DNA of 64,000 nucleotides from DATIXJ01 sp035518715. Lineage in GTDB: Bacteria; Bacteroidota; Ignavibacteria; UBA10030; SZUA-254. Positions 8,865-15,528 of this stretch are shown here, in pieces (the first letter of the stretch is position 1; the number at the start of each line of letters is the position of its first letter). Location of the stretch: contig DATIXJ010000043.1 in NCBI GenBank assembly GCA_035518715.1, forward strand, positions 212,766-276,765, given 5' to 3'. The notes under the pieces were generated by a model. The model saw nothing but the letters and a program-made list of their open reading frames with translations. It did no database searches and was not told the DNA's origin. A program made the translations under genes and the position numbers.

Positions 8865-8893
8865 AATCTAATAAACTTCTATTCCTCTGTCAA
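8865..8893 (-). promoter_or_regulatory. Sigma-70-type promoter of the secreted-protein operon
   Basis: Minus strand: TTGACA (8888-8893), 17 bases, TAGATT (8865-8870). The predicted start is near 8858, leaving a leader of about 120 bases to the ATG at 8739. Confidence 0.6.
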
Positions 8894-8942
8894 ACATAAC
8901 GGAAATTTCCAACGAAATAATCCACATTTGCCCGAATTCGCG

Positions 8943-9953
8943 CTACCTCTTCCCCTGCAAAAACTCCTCACACATTTTCACATCATCTTCACTTCCGAGT
9001 ATCACCGGCGTGTGCTGGTGGAGCGAAGTCGGCTCAACCCGCAGTATGCTCTTCTTCCCGTCACTCGAGCGCCCGCCCGCCTGCTCAATTATATACGCCA
9101 TCGGGTTGCATTCATACATCAACCGCAATTTTCCCTGCGGATTTTTCTTGTCGCCCGGATACGCGAAAATCCCTCCATATAATAGAGTCCGGTGGGAATC
9201 TCCCACCATCGTCCCGATGTACCGCATCGAGTACGGCCGGCCCGTGGCTTTATCCTCTTCCTTCAAATACGTGATGTACCTCTTCATCCCTTCATCCCAG
9301 TTGTGGAAATTTCCCTCGTTCATGCTGTAGATCTTTCCCTTTTTCGGGATGCGTATGTTTTCGTGAGAGAGAAGGAACTCACCGACACTCGGGTCGAGCG
9401 TGAAACCGTGAACGCCGTGGCCCGTCGAATACACGAAGATCGTGCTCGAACCGTAAATGATATAACCCGCCGCGACCTGCTTGTACCCGGGTTGTAAACA
9501 ATCCTGGAGCGTTCCTTTTCCCTCTGATGTCACTCTCTTGAAGATCGTGAATATCGAACCGATCGTGATATTCGCATCAATGTTCGATGAGCCGTCGAGC
9601 GGATCGTAGAGAAGCACATACTTGCCGGTGCGGTACTGATCGGGGATGTGAAGGATGTCCTCGTTCTCTTCCGAGGCCATCACGCAGACATGCCCGCCGT
9701 GATCCATTGCCTTGTAAATGGTTTCGTCTGCGAATTCGTCAAGTTTTTTCACCACGTCACCGCTCACATTCATGCGGTCCGTCGTGCCGAGGATATTGAC
9801 GAGTCCCGCTTTACTCACTTCGCGCCAGACAAGTTTCGCCGCGAGCGAGAGATCATGGAGCAAACCGGAAAATTCTCCCGTTGCTTCGGGATGCAGCTCT
9901 TCCTGCTCGTTGATGAAACGCTCCAGCGTCATGAACTTCGGTTGCGAGGGCAT
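8943..9953 (-). CDS. fbp: Fructose-1,6-bisphosphatase class I
   Basis: Hydrolyses fructose 1,6-bisphosphate to fructose 6-phosphate, the committed step of gluconeogenesis in the cytosol. 336 residues is the usual length. Metal-site motifs are visible: ASEENED, the class I signature YDPLDGSSNIDAN, and the late EQAGGRSSDGKK segment. Substrate-binding residues lie around SMNEGNFHNW and YIGTMVGDSHRTL. The ATG at 9953 has AGAGGAG eight bases upstream; reading further to 10118 would add non-homologous residues. It is monocistronic and divergent from etfB. Confidence 0.97.
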   Translation of the reverse strand: MPSQPKFMTLERFINEQEELHPEATGEFSGLLHDLSLAAKLVWREVSKAGLVNILGTTDRMNVSGDVVKKLDEFADETIYKAMDHGGHVCVMASEENEDILHIPDQYRTGKYVLLYDPLDGSSNIDANITIGSIFTIFKRVTSEGKGTLQDCLQPGYKQVAAGYIIYGSSTIFVYSTGHGVHGFTLDPSVGEFLLSHENIRIPKKGKIYSMNEGNFHNWDEGMKRYITYLKEEDKATGRPYSMRYIGTMVGDSHRTLLYGGIFAYPGDKKNPQGKLRLMYECNPMAYIIEQAGGRSSDGKKSILRVEPTSLHQHTPVILGSEDDVKMCEEFLQGKR

Positions 9954-10003
9954 CGGACAACTCCTCTTCTGCCTGTGAAAGGAATGATGATACGAAACGG
10001 AGC

Positions 10004-10032
10004 AACATAGGAAAATCTTCTCTGAGTTGCAA
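10004..10032 (-). promoter_or_regulatory. Promoter of fbp
   Basis: Minus strand: TTGCAA (10027-10032), 17 bases, TATGTT (10004-10009). Start expected near 9997, about 45 bases before the fbp ATG. It lies back to back with the etfB promoter: the two -35 boxes are only 22 bases apart. Confidence 0.6.
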
Positions 10033-10054
10033 GACATCGCGCGCGGCAGTTGTG

Positions 10055-10083
10055 TTGCACAAGTGTGGAATTGTCCGTATATT
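10055..10083 (+). promoter_or_regulatory. Promoter of the etfB-etfA operon
   Basis: TTGCAC (10055-10060), 17 bases, TATATT (10078-10083). The -10 is identical to that of the shell-protein promoter at 15293. Transcription would start near 10090, giving a leader of about 70 bases before the etfB ATG. Confidence 0.6.
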
Positions 10084-10158
10084 TTGGAAGCGTCGTCGCA
10101 AATTTGCGTTGTTCCCAACAGAACTCACCACGAATATTCAAGCAGTCGGATAGAGACC

Positions 10159-10905
10159 ATGAAAATTGTCGTCTGCATCAATCACGTCCCGGATACCGAA
10201 ACGAAAGTCAAGGTCGGCGCCGACGGAAAGACGATCGACAAGGCGGGAGTGAATTTCATCCTCAACCCGTACGATGAGTTTGCGATCGAAGCCGGATTGA
10301 AACTGAAGGAGAAGAACGGCGGAGAGGTGATCGCGCTGACGCTCGGTGGAGAAACACACAAGGAAACCCTCCGGAAAGCGCTCGCGATGGGGATTGATAA
10401 GGCCGTTTTACTCAGAGACGATTCGGTGCGTGATTCTTTTTCAATTGCGATGGCACTGGCCGACCAGTTGAAGGCCATTTCGGCTGACTGCATACTCTTC
10501 GGCAAACAGTCGATAGATTATTACGATGAACAGATCCCCGGGTTGATTGCCGAATGGCTCGGGATTCCCTCGGTTTCAGTCGTGGTGAAACTGGAGGTGG
10601 AAAACGGCAAGGTGGTGTGTGAAAGGGAAATCGAAGGCGGACATGAGGTCGTCGAAACGACGCTCCCCGCGGTGATTTCGGCACAAAAAGGGTTGAATGA
10701 GCCGCGTTATCCATCACTCAAGGGGATCATGGCAGCGAAGACGAAGCCGATTGAAGAACATCCTGCGGCTGCCTGCGCGAATGTTCTCGAAGTACTGTCG
10801 ATGCAGAAGCCGCCCGCAAAAGCCGCGGGAAAGATCGTCGGCACAGATGCAACTGCGGTTCCCGAACTCGTGCGCCTGCTGCACGAAGAAGCAAAAGTCA
10901 TTTAA
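10159..10905 (+). CDS. etfB: Electron transfer flavoprotein subunit beta
   Basis: Beta subunit of the heterodimeric ETF, which collects electrons from acyl-CoA and other dehydrogenases; this subunit binds AMP. About 248 residues. It shows the family's MKIVVCINHVPDTETKV start, NPYDEFAIEAGL, and the GKQSIDYYDEQIPGLIAEWLG stretch. Starts further upstream are possible in frame, but homology begins at the ATG at 10159. etfA follows after 34 bases. Confidence 0.96.
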   Translation: MKIVVCINHVPDTETKVKVGADGKTIDKAGVNFILNPYDEFAIEAGLKLKEKNGGEVIALTLGGETHKETLRKALAMGIDKAVLLRDDSVRDSFSIAMALADQLKAISADCILFGKQSIDYYDEQIPGLIAEWLGIPSVSVVVKLEVENGKVVCEREIEGGHEVVETTLPAVISAQKGLNEPRYPSLKGIMAAKTKPIEEHPAAACANVLEVLSMQKPPAKAAGKIVGTDATAVPELVRLLHEEAKVI

Positions 10906-10939
10906 TTTCGAAATTCGAATTTTCAATTTATAAATTCTC

Positions 10940-11917
10940 ATGACGAAAATTCTGGCCTTCGCTGAGCAGCGCGAAGGAAAATTCAAGAAAGCCGCATTTG
11001 AGGCAACGCAGACGGCAAAGAATATTGCCGGTCAGCTGAGCGGCGAAGCGGTTGCGCTGGTGGTTGGCGATGGCATTGACGGTATTGCCGCACAGCTTGG
11101 CCAGTACGGCGCCGCAAGAGTGATCGCTGTCCAGGATCCGCGGCTGAAAAATTACTCGACGACCGCCTACAGTAAGGTCGTCGCAGAAATCGCGAAGCAG
11201 GAGAATGCTTCGGTTATCATTCTTCCCGCAACGCAGATGGGAAAAGATCTTTCGCCCCGCGTATCGGGAAAGCTTGGAGCAGGCCTTGCAGCCGATTGTA
11301 CCGCGCTGAAAGTCTCGAACGGAGAAATTGTCGCGACACGCCCTGTGTATGCGGGCAAGTCGCTCGTCGATATTCGTATCACCTCTCCGGTGAAGATCTT
11401 CACGCTGCGCCCCAATGTCTTTACTGCGGTCCCCGGCGGAAACGGATCACCGAATGTGCAAAAGGCAACGGTCAATCTGACCGATGCAGATTTTGCCGCG
11501 AAGGTCACGGGGATAAAAATCGCGGAAGGCCGTCCGGATGTTACCGAGGCAGGAATCATCGTCTCCGGCGGACGCGGGATGAAAGGTCCCGAACATTTCG
11601 TGCTCGTTGAAAAGCTCGCGGACGTTCTGGGTGCAGGAGTCGGTGCTTCACGCGCCGTGGTCGACGCGGGATGGAGACCGCACGACGAGCAGGTCGGACA
11701 GACCGGCAAGACGGTTTCGCCGTCGCTCTATATTGCCTGCGGCATCTCGGGTGCGGTGCAGCATCTTGCGGGAATGTCTTCTTCTAAGTATATTGTTGCA
11801 ATCAACAAGGATAAGGACGCGCCGATTTTTCAGATCGCGGATTACGGCATCGTAGGTGATGTATTCGAAATCCTGCCGGCGCTGACCGAAGAAGTCCGGA
11901 AACTGTTGGGGAAGTAA
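10940..11917 (+). CDS. etfA: Electron transfer flavoprotein subunit alpha
   Basis: FAD-binding alpha subunit, 325 residues. The C-terminal FAD domain shows SGGRGMKGPEHF, GASRAVVDAGWRPHDEQVGQTGKTVSP, and the signature LYIACGISGAVQHLAGM...IVAINKDKDAPIFQIADYGIVGD. It partners EtfB. No dehydrogenase or ETF:quinone oxidoreductase gene is adjacent, so the electron donor cannot be read from context. Confidence 0.96.
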   Translation: MTKILAFAEQREGKFKKAAFEATQTAKNIAGQLSGEAVALVVGDGIDGIAAQLGQYGAARVIAVQDPRLKNYSTTAYSKVVAEIAKQENASVIILPATQMGKDLSPRVSGKLGAGLAADCTALKVSNGEIVATRPVYAGKSLVDIRITSPVKIFTLRPNVFTAVPGGNGSPNVQKATVNLTDADFAAKVTGIKIAEGRPDVTEAGIIVSGGRGMKGPEHFVLVEKLADVLGAGVGASRAVVDAGWRPHDEQVGQTGKTVSPSLYIACGISGAVQHLAGMSSSKYIVAINKDKDAPIFQIADYGIVGDVFEILPALTEEVRKLLGK

Positions 11918-11930
11918 AGGAAGAGATATT

Positions 11931-12500
11931 GTGGAAAAGATCCAGGTCGATATATTGGGACTCTCAACGAGTCCGGCAAGCGGCGGAGCGTATGCATTGA
12001 TCCTCAAGGAGGTCAGCGGCAGCCGGCGCCTGCCCATCATTATCGGTGCGTTCGAGGCACAGTCGATCGCGCTCGAAATGGAAGGAATCAAGCCCCCACG
12101 GCCGCTAACGCACGACCTGATGAAAAATCTCCTCGACTCCATGGGTGCCGATCTTGCCGAGATCGTTATCAGCGAGTTGAAAGACGGAACATTTTACGCG
12201 AAACTCCGGTTCGACGGGCAGGAAATCGACGCGCGCCCGAGCGATGCGATCGCCCTTGCCGTGAGAGTCGGAGCCCCGATTTTTGTCATGGACAAAGTAA
12301 TGGATGAGGCCGCGTTTATGCCTGAAAATGAAGAGCAGGAAAGTCTTGAGGGAGGAAAAGGAGCTGCGTTGACGAAGGACAGCAGTCTGACGAAACTCGA
12401 AGCATTCCGGGCACAGCTGAAAGAAGCCATCGAGCGGGAAGATTACGAGAAAGCTGCACAGCTTCGCGACGAAATCCGGAAGCTCGAACAGCGTCACTGA
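11931..12500 (+). CDS. Bifunctional nuclease family (DUF151) protein with C-terminal UVR domain
   Basis: 189 residues, GTG start preceded by AAGGAAGAG. Residues 1-120 are the BFN/DUF151 domain (LPIIIGAFEAQSIALEMEG, RPLTHDLM, RPSDAIALAVRVGAPIFV), known for DNase/RNase activity in characterised homologues. After an acidic linker, residues about 150-188 form a UVR helix pair (LKEAIEREDYEKAAQLRDEIRKLE). The BFN-UVR fusion is common in Bacteroidetes-Chlorobi bacteria. It starts 13 bases after etfA and probably shares the transcript. Its last seven bases overlap the end of pdxJ on the other strand. Confidence 0.9.
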   Translation: MEKIQVDILGLSTSPASGGAYALILKEVSGSRRLPIIIGAFEAQSIALEMEGIKPPRPLTHDLMKNLLDSMGADLAEIVISELKDGTFYAKLRFDGQEIDARPSDAIALAVRVGAPIFVMDKVMDEAAFMPENEEQESLEGGKGAALTKDSSLTKLEAFRAQLKEAIEREDYEKAAQLRDEIRKLEQRH

Positions 12501-13231
12501 TTGCCCGAGCCGCGCCTCCGCTGTTTTACCAGATCAGCCATCTCCTCCACCGCACGTTGTAATCCCACCGCAACGGCACGCACAATAATAGCGTGACCGA
12601 TACTCACCTCTTCGATCTCACGGATGCGGGCGAACGGCGCGATGTTCGTGTAGTCGAGACCGTGTCCCGCGTTTACCACAAGCCCGATTGAGCTCCCGTA
12701 TGCTGCCATTGATCGAATCTGATCGAGGCGGCGTCTTCGTGACGCTGCGGAGGGAGCATCGGCATATTCTCCGGTGTGAAGCTCGATCATGTCCGAGCCG
12801 ATCTCATTCGCCGTGTCGATCTGTTGCTTCTTGGGATCGATAAAGAGGCTGACCGGAATACCTCGTTCGTGAAAGCGGTTGATGACTCTTTCGAGCGGCT
12901 TGCGGAGCCGGTAAACATCCAGTCCGCCCTCGGTCGTGAGCTCTTTCCGTTTCTCCGGAACGAGTGTCACGAGATCCGGTTTGATGCGCAGTGCGATACC
13001 AACGATCTCCGGCGTTGCTGCCATTTCGAGGTCGAGCTTTGTGGTGATAGACTTGCGGAGGCGGCCGACGTCGTTGTCACGGATGTGTCTTCGATCTTCG
13101 CGGAGGTGACATACAATCCCATCGGCACCCGCAGACTCGGCGATTCTTGCTGCAGCGACCGGATCGGGAACGGTGCCGCCGCGGGCGTTGCGCAGTGTTG
13201 CGATGTGATCGATATTAATCGAGAGCCGCAT
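12494..13231 (-). CDS. pdxJ: Pyridoxine 5'-phosphate synthase
   Basis: Condenses 1-deoxyxylulose 5-phosphate with 3-amino-2-oxopropyl phosphate to give pyridoxine 5'-phosphate, in the DXP-dependent vitamin B6 route. 245 residues, usual length. Family sequence is clear throughout: RLSINIDHIATLRNARGG, CHLREDRRHI, TLVPEKRKELTTEGGLD, VSLFIDPKK, ELHTGEYA and GLVVNAGHGLDYTN. It follows the YbbR-domain gene by five bases on the minus strand. Confidence 0.97.
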   Translation of the reverse strand: MRLSINIDHIATLRNARGGTVPDPVAAARIAESAGADGIVCHLREDRRHIRDNDVGRLRKSITTKLDLEMAATPEIVGIALRIKPDLVTLVPEKRKELTTEGGLDVYRLRKPLERVINRFHERGIPVSLFIDPKKQQIDTANEIGSDMIELHTGEYADAPSAASRRRRLDQIRSMAAYGSSIGLVVNAGHGLDYTNIAPFARIREIEEVSIGHAIIVRAVAVGLQRAVEEMADLVKQRRRGSGNQ

Positions 13232-13236
13232 GGAGA

Positions 13237-14160
13237 TTACAGCCGCTTCCGGATGATGTACTGAAACCTCGTGGGATTCTTGCTGACGACTTTCACATCT
13301 TCGGGAACCGTGAGCGTCGGCGTGATGGATTGCATCGAATCCTGCGGGAGGTCGATGTAGTTGATCGTCAATTGAAAATCATTGGGCGTGAGTTTTGCCA
13401 GCTGATCGATGCCGCCGCGGACGATGATGTCCATTTTGGGAGGAATGAAGATGACTTCGCGGTTCGGCTGGACGTCGGTTGCAACGACGGGGATTCCGGC
13501 AAAGGTCTTCTCCGCGAAGGGCTGCACGTTGAGTTCGACGCGGGTTGAGCGGGCGGAGAGCTCGATTCCGTAATCGCCGGGATCTTCGAGCGGAATGGTC
13601 ATGTCGAGCGGCGAGTGCAATCCGTCGTACTTTCTGTAGATGGTCTCCCACTGTGTAATTGCACGGAGCGCGGGCTCGGCGCCGCCGATCGTAATGCTGT
13701 CCGGTGTGAGGCGAAACGGACCGACTTCGCCATATCCCTCCTGGTATTCGAGCATGAACCGCGGCACGATCGGTACGCGCTTTTCAGTGTAGTCGACAAC
13801 CGCGAGGATCATGGAATCGGGTTTCACATCAAGCGGCTGCAGTGCAAACGGCAGTTTGATATGTTCGAGGAGGTCACGGCTCGTCAGAGAGAAGTCCTGA
13901 GAACCGATCGACGACATATCGATGAAGTATTTCACGTCGGGAGAAAGCGAAAGTCCGGCAAGCAGCCATCCGGTGCCGCGGAATTTTACGTTGATGAATT
14001 TGGGAACAGGATATTTCAGCGCCTTCCCTTCCTTCATGTTCTCGATCACGACCGGGATTCTCCGGACGACCGTATACTCATCGCGCATGTTGACGGAAAG
14101 CCAGAGGATGACCGCGAACAGTATTGATCCGATGACGATATGGTAGCGCTTGTTCTCCAT
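13237..14160 (-). CDS. YbbR-domain membrane-anchored protein (CdaR-like)
   Basis: 307 residues with one N-terminal membrane helix (IVIGSILFAVILWLSVNM) followed by YbbR repeats outside the membrane (RRIPVVIENMKEGKALKYP..., PKFINVKFRGTGWLLAGL, RSTRVELNVQPFAEKTFAGIPV, PPKMDIIVRGG). In Firmicutes the related CdaR controls the diadenylate cyclase CdaA; no cyclase gene is visible here, so that role is only a possibility. Probably cotranscribed with pdxJ. Confidence 0.85.
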   Translation of the reverse strand: MENKRYHIVIGSILFAVILWLSVNMRDEYTVVRRIPVVIENMKEGKALKYPVPKFINVKFRGTGWLLAGLSLSPDVKYFIDMSSIGSQDFSLTSRDLLEHIKLPFALQPLDVKPDSMILAVVDYTEKRVPIVPRFMLEYQEGYGEVGPFRLTPDSITIGGAEPALRAITQWETIYRKYDGLHSPLDMTIPLEDPGDYGIELSARSTRVELNVQPFAEKTFAGIPVVATDVQPNREVIFIPPKMDIIVRGGIDQLAKLTPNDFQLTINYIDLPQDSMQSITPTLTVPEDVKVVSKNPTRFQYIIRKRL

Positions 14161-14166
14161 AGAAAC

Positions 14167-14196
14167 AAAAAAACTCTATCCGGCCAGGATAGAGTT
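14167..14196 (-). terminator. Intrinsic terminator after the shell-protein genes
   Basis: A perfect 10-bp stem (14172-14181 with 14187-14196, loop GGCCA) is followed on the minus strand by seven Ts (14167-14173 as As on plus). It lies 18 bases beyond the stop of the second shell gene and separates that transcript from ybbR-pdxJ. Confidence 0.85.
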
Positions 14197-14213
14197 CTGA
14201 AAACTGCACGAAT

Positions 14214-14819
14214 TTATTTAGGGAACTTTGTTTTCAAGAGAATTTCGATGAGCTCGTGCCGGTTGGCACGGGAAATCTGCCTGCCGAAGATCGGAAGCCC
14301 CTCCACGCTCCTGGCGTAATGGCGCAGCTCGTGGACGGTCATCACCTCCAGCTCACGTCGAAGCGACTGCTCGTCGGTACTGGTCGGCGCGGTGCCGCTG
14401 ATTCTATCCGGTTCGGGCATTGACTCCTCCTCTTCCGGAGGTACCGGCTCGGGTTCTTCGGCTGCCGGGCGCTTTGCCGGTCTGCCGCGGGGTTTGCGCG
14501 GTTCCTCGGGTGCGCGTTCGCTCGGTTTCTCTCTTGTCTGGGACGGTGGAGGATAGATCAGGATTTCTGTTTCATCATCGGGTCGGGGAATAACGTGGAC
14601 CGAGATGAGCTCTCCGACGCGCTGAGCTGCTGCTGCGCCGGCATCCACTGCGGCACGAACGGCGGCAACGTCGCCCCGGATCTTGATCGTCATCAGTCCC
14701 GCGTCGGCGCGTTCGCGGCCGATGAGTTCCACGTCGGCGGCTTTCGTAGCGGCATCAGCCGCCTCGATTGCCCCGACGAGACCGCGGGTTTCGATCAGTC
14801 CTAATGCGTAATCAAGCAT
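14214..14819 (-). CDS. BMC-domain shell protein with C-terminal SAP/Rho-N-like extension
   Basis: 201 residues. Residues 1-90 are a typical hexamer-forming BMC domain (ALGLIETRGLVGAIEAADAA, VELIGRE, GLMTIKIRGDVAAVRAAVDAGAAAA, VHVIPRP). About 95-150 is a Pro/Glu/Lys/Arg-rich linker. Residues about 150-201 (VMTVHELRHYARSVEGLPIFG, then NRHELIEILLKTK) look like a SAP or Rho-N helix-extended-loop-helix fold, which binds nucleic acid in other proteins. That assignment is by eye. Such an extension is unusual for a shell protein and could tether cargo or DNA. The gene is followed by a clear terminator. Confidence 0.88.
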   Translation of the reverse strand: MLDYALGLIETRGLVGAIEAADAATKAADVELIGRERADAGLMTIKIRGDVAAVRAAVDAGAAAAQRVGELISVHVIPRPDDETEILIYPPPSQTREKPSERAPEEPRKPRGRPAKRPAAEEPEPVPPEEEESMPEPDRISGTAPTSTDEQSLRRELEVMTVHELRHYARSVEGLPIFGRQISRANRHELIEILLKTKFPK

Positions 14820-14900
14820 TGAAATATTCCCTCAATCGGTGTCCCGTCACGCCTCCCGCAGATGATGGAAGGGGGGCGGCGGGAAAACGGAACGACCCGC

Positions 14901-14928
14901 CCCGTCCCGCTCTGATGAGCGGGACGGG
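14901..14928. other. Strong intergenic hairpin between the two shell genes
   Basis: A perfect 12-bp G+C-rich stem (14901-14912 with 14917-14928) with the four-base loop TGAT. No convincing T-run follows on the minus strand. It could lower expression of the second shell gene relative to the first, or protect the upstream message from exonucleases. Confidence 0.55.
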
Positions 14929-14938
14929 ACGGATGAAA

Positions 14939-15235
14939 TCACTTTGCTTGCGGACGTTTGGGAAGAATCATCTCGACGTCCATATGCGGACGCGGGATGA
15001 CATGGACGGATACGAGCTCACCAACGCGCTGTGCTGCCGCTGCTCCGGCGTCGGTGGCTGCTTTGACCGCGCCGACATCGCCGCGGACCATCACCGTAAC
15101 ATATCCTCCGCCGATAACCTCTTTGCCGATGAGCGTGACCTTCGCCGCCTTGACCATTGCATCGGCTGCTTCAATGGAACCAACTAAGCCTTTTGTCTCG
15201 ACCATGCCAAGAGCATCGAGTGAGATATCTGCCAT
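14939..15235 (-). CDS. BMC-domain hexameric shell protein (BMC-H)
   Basis: 98 residues, standard single BMC domain: DALGMVETKGLVGSIEAADAMVKAAKV, LIGKEVIGGGYVTVMVRGDVGAVKAATDAGAAAAQRVGEL, VHVIPRPH. Self-assembling hexamers of this family tile microcompartment walls. The ATG at 15235 is set by an AAAGGAA site and by homology. A near-perfect promoter lies upstream. No BMC-T, pentamer or encapsulated enzyme genes are next to it, so these would be satellite genes of a locus elsewhere. Confidence 0.95.
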   Translation of the reverse strand: MADISLDALGMVETKGLVGSIEAADAMVKAAKVTLIGKEVIGGGYVTVMVRGDVGAVKAATDAGAAAAQRVGELVSVHVIPRPHMDVEMILPKRPQAK

Positions 15236-15292
15236 GAAAAATTCCTTTCCAACAAGTGAGATGGCGTCGTCTTCTTTCGAAGATGTACGACG

Positions 15293-15321
15293 AATATAGC
15301 GAAACGGGAGCATATTGTCAA
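15293..15321 (-). promoter_or_regulatory. Near-consensus sigma-70 promoter of the shell genes
   Basis: Minus strand: TTGACA (15316-15321), exactly 17 bases, TATATT (15293-15298). This is the best promoter match noticed in the window. The start is predicted near 15286, about 50 bases before the ATG at 15235. Confidence 0.8.
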
Positions 15322-15528
15322 ACCAGATGCTCCGCGATCTATTCAAATTAATTAATATTGCATGATTTTTCCGGCATTCTGCTTTGATCCGTTGATTCCA
15401 GACCGGTCTTTCTGTCCTGCGGCGTTGCTCCGGACAAGCTCGTACTTTGGTATTCTATGTCCGTTTGAGTAACTTTCTTCATCGGAATCCGGCAACTTCA
15501 ACGTTTTACCTATAGAGGGAACCATCTC

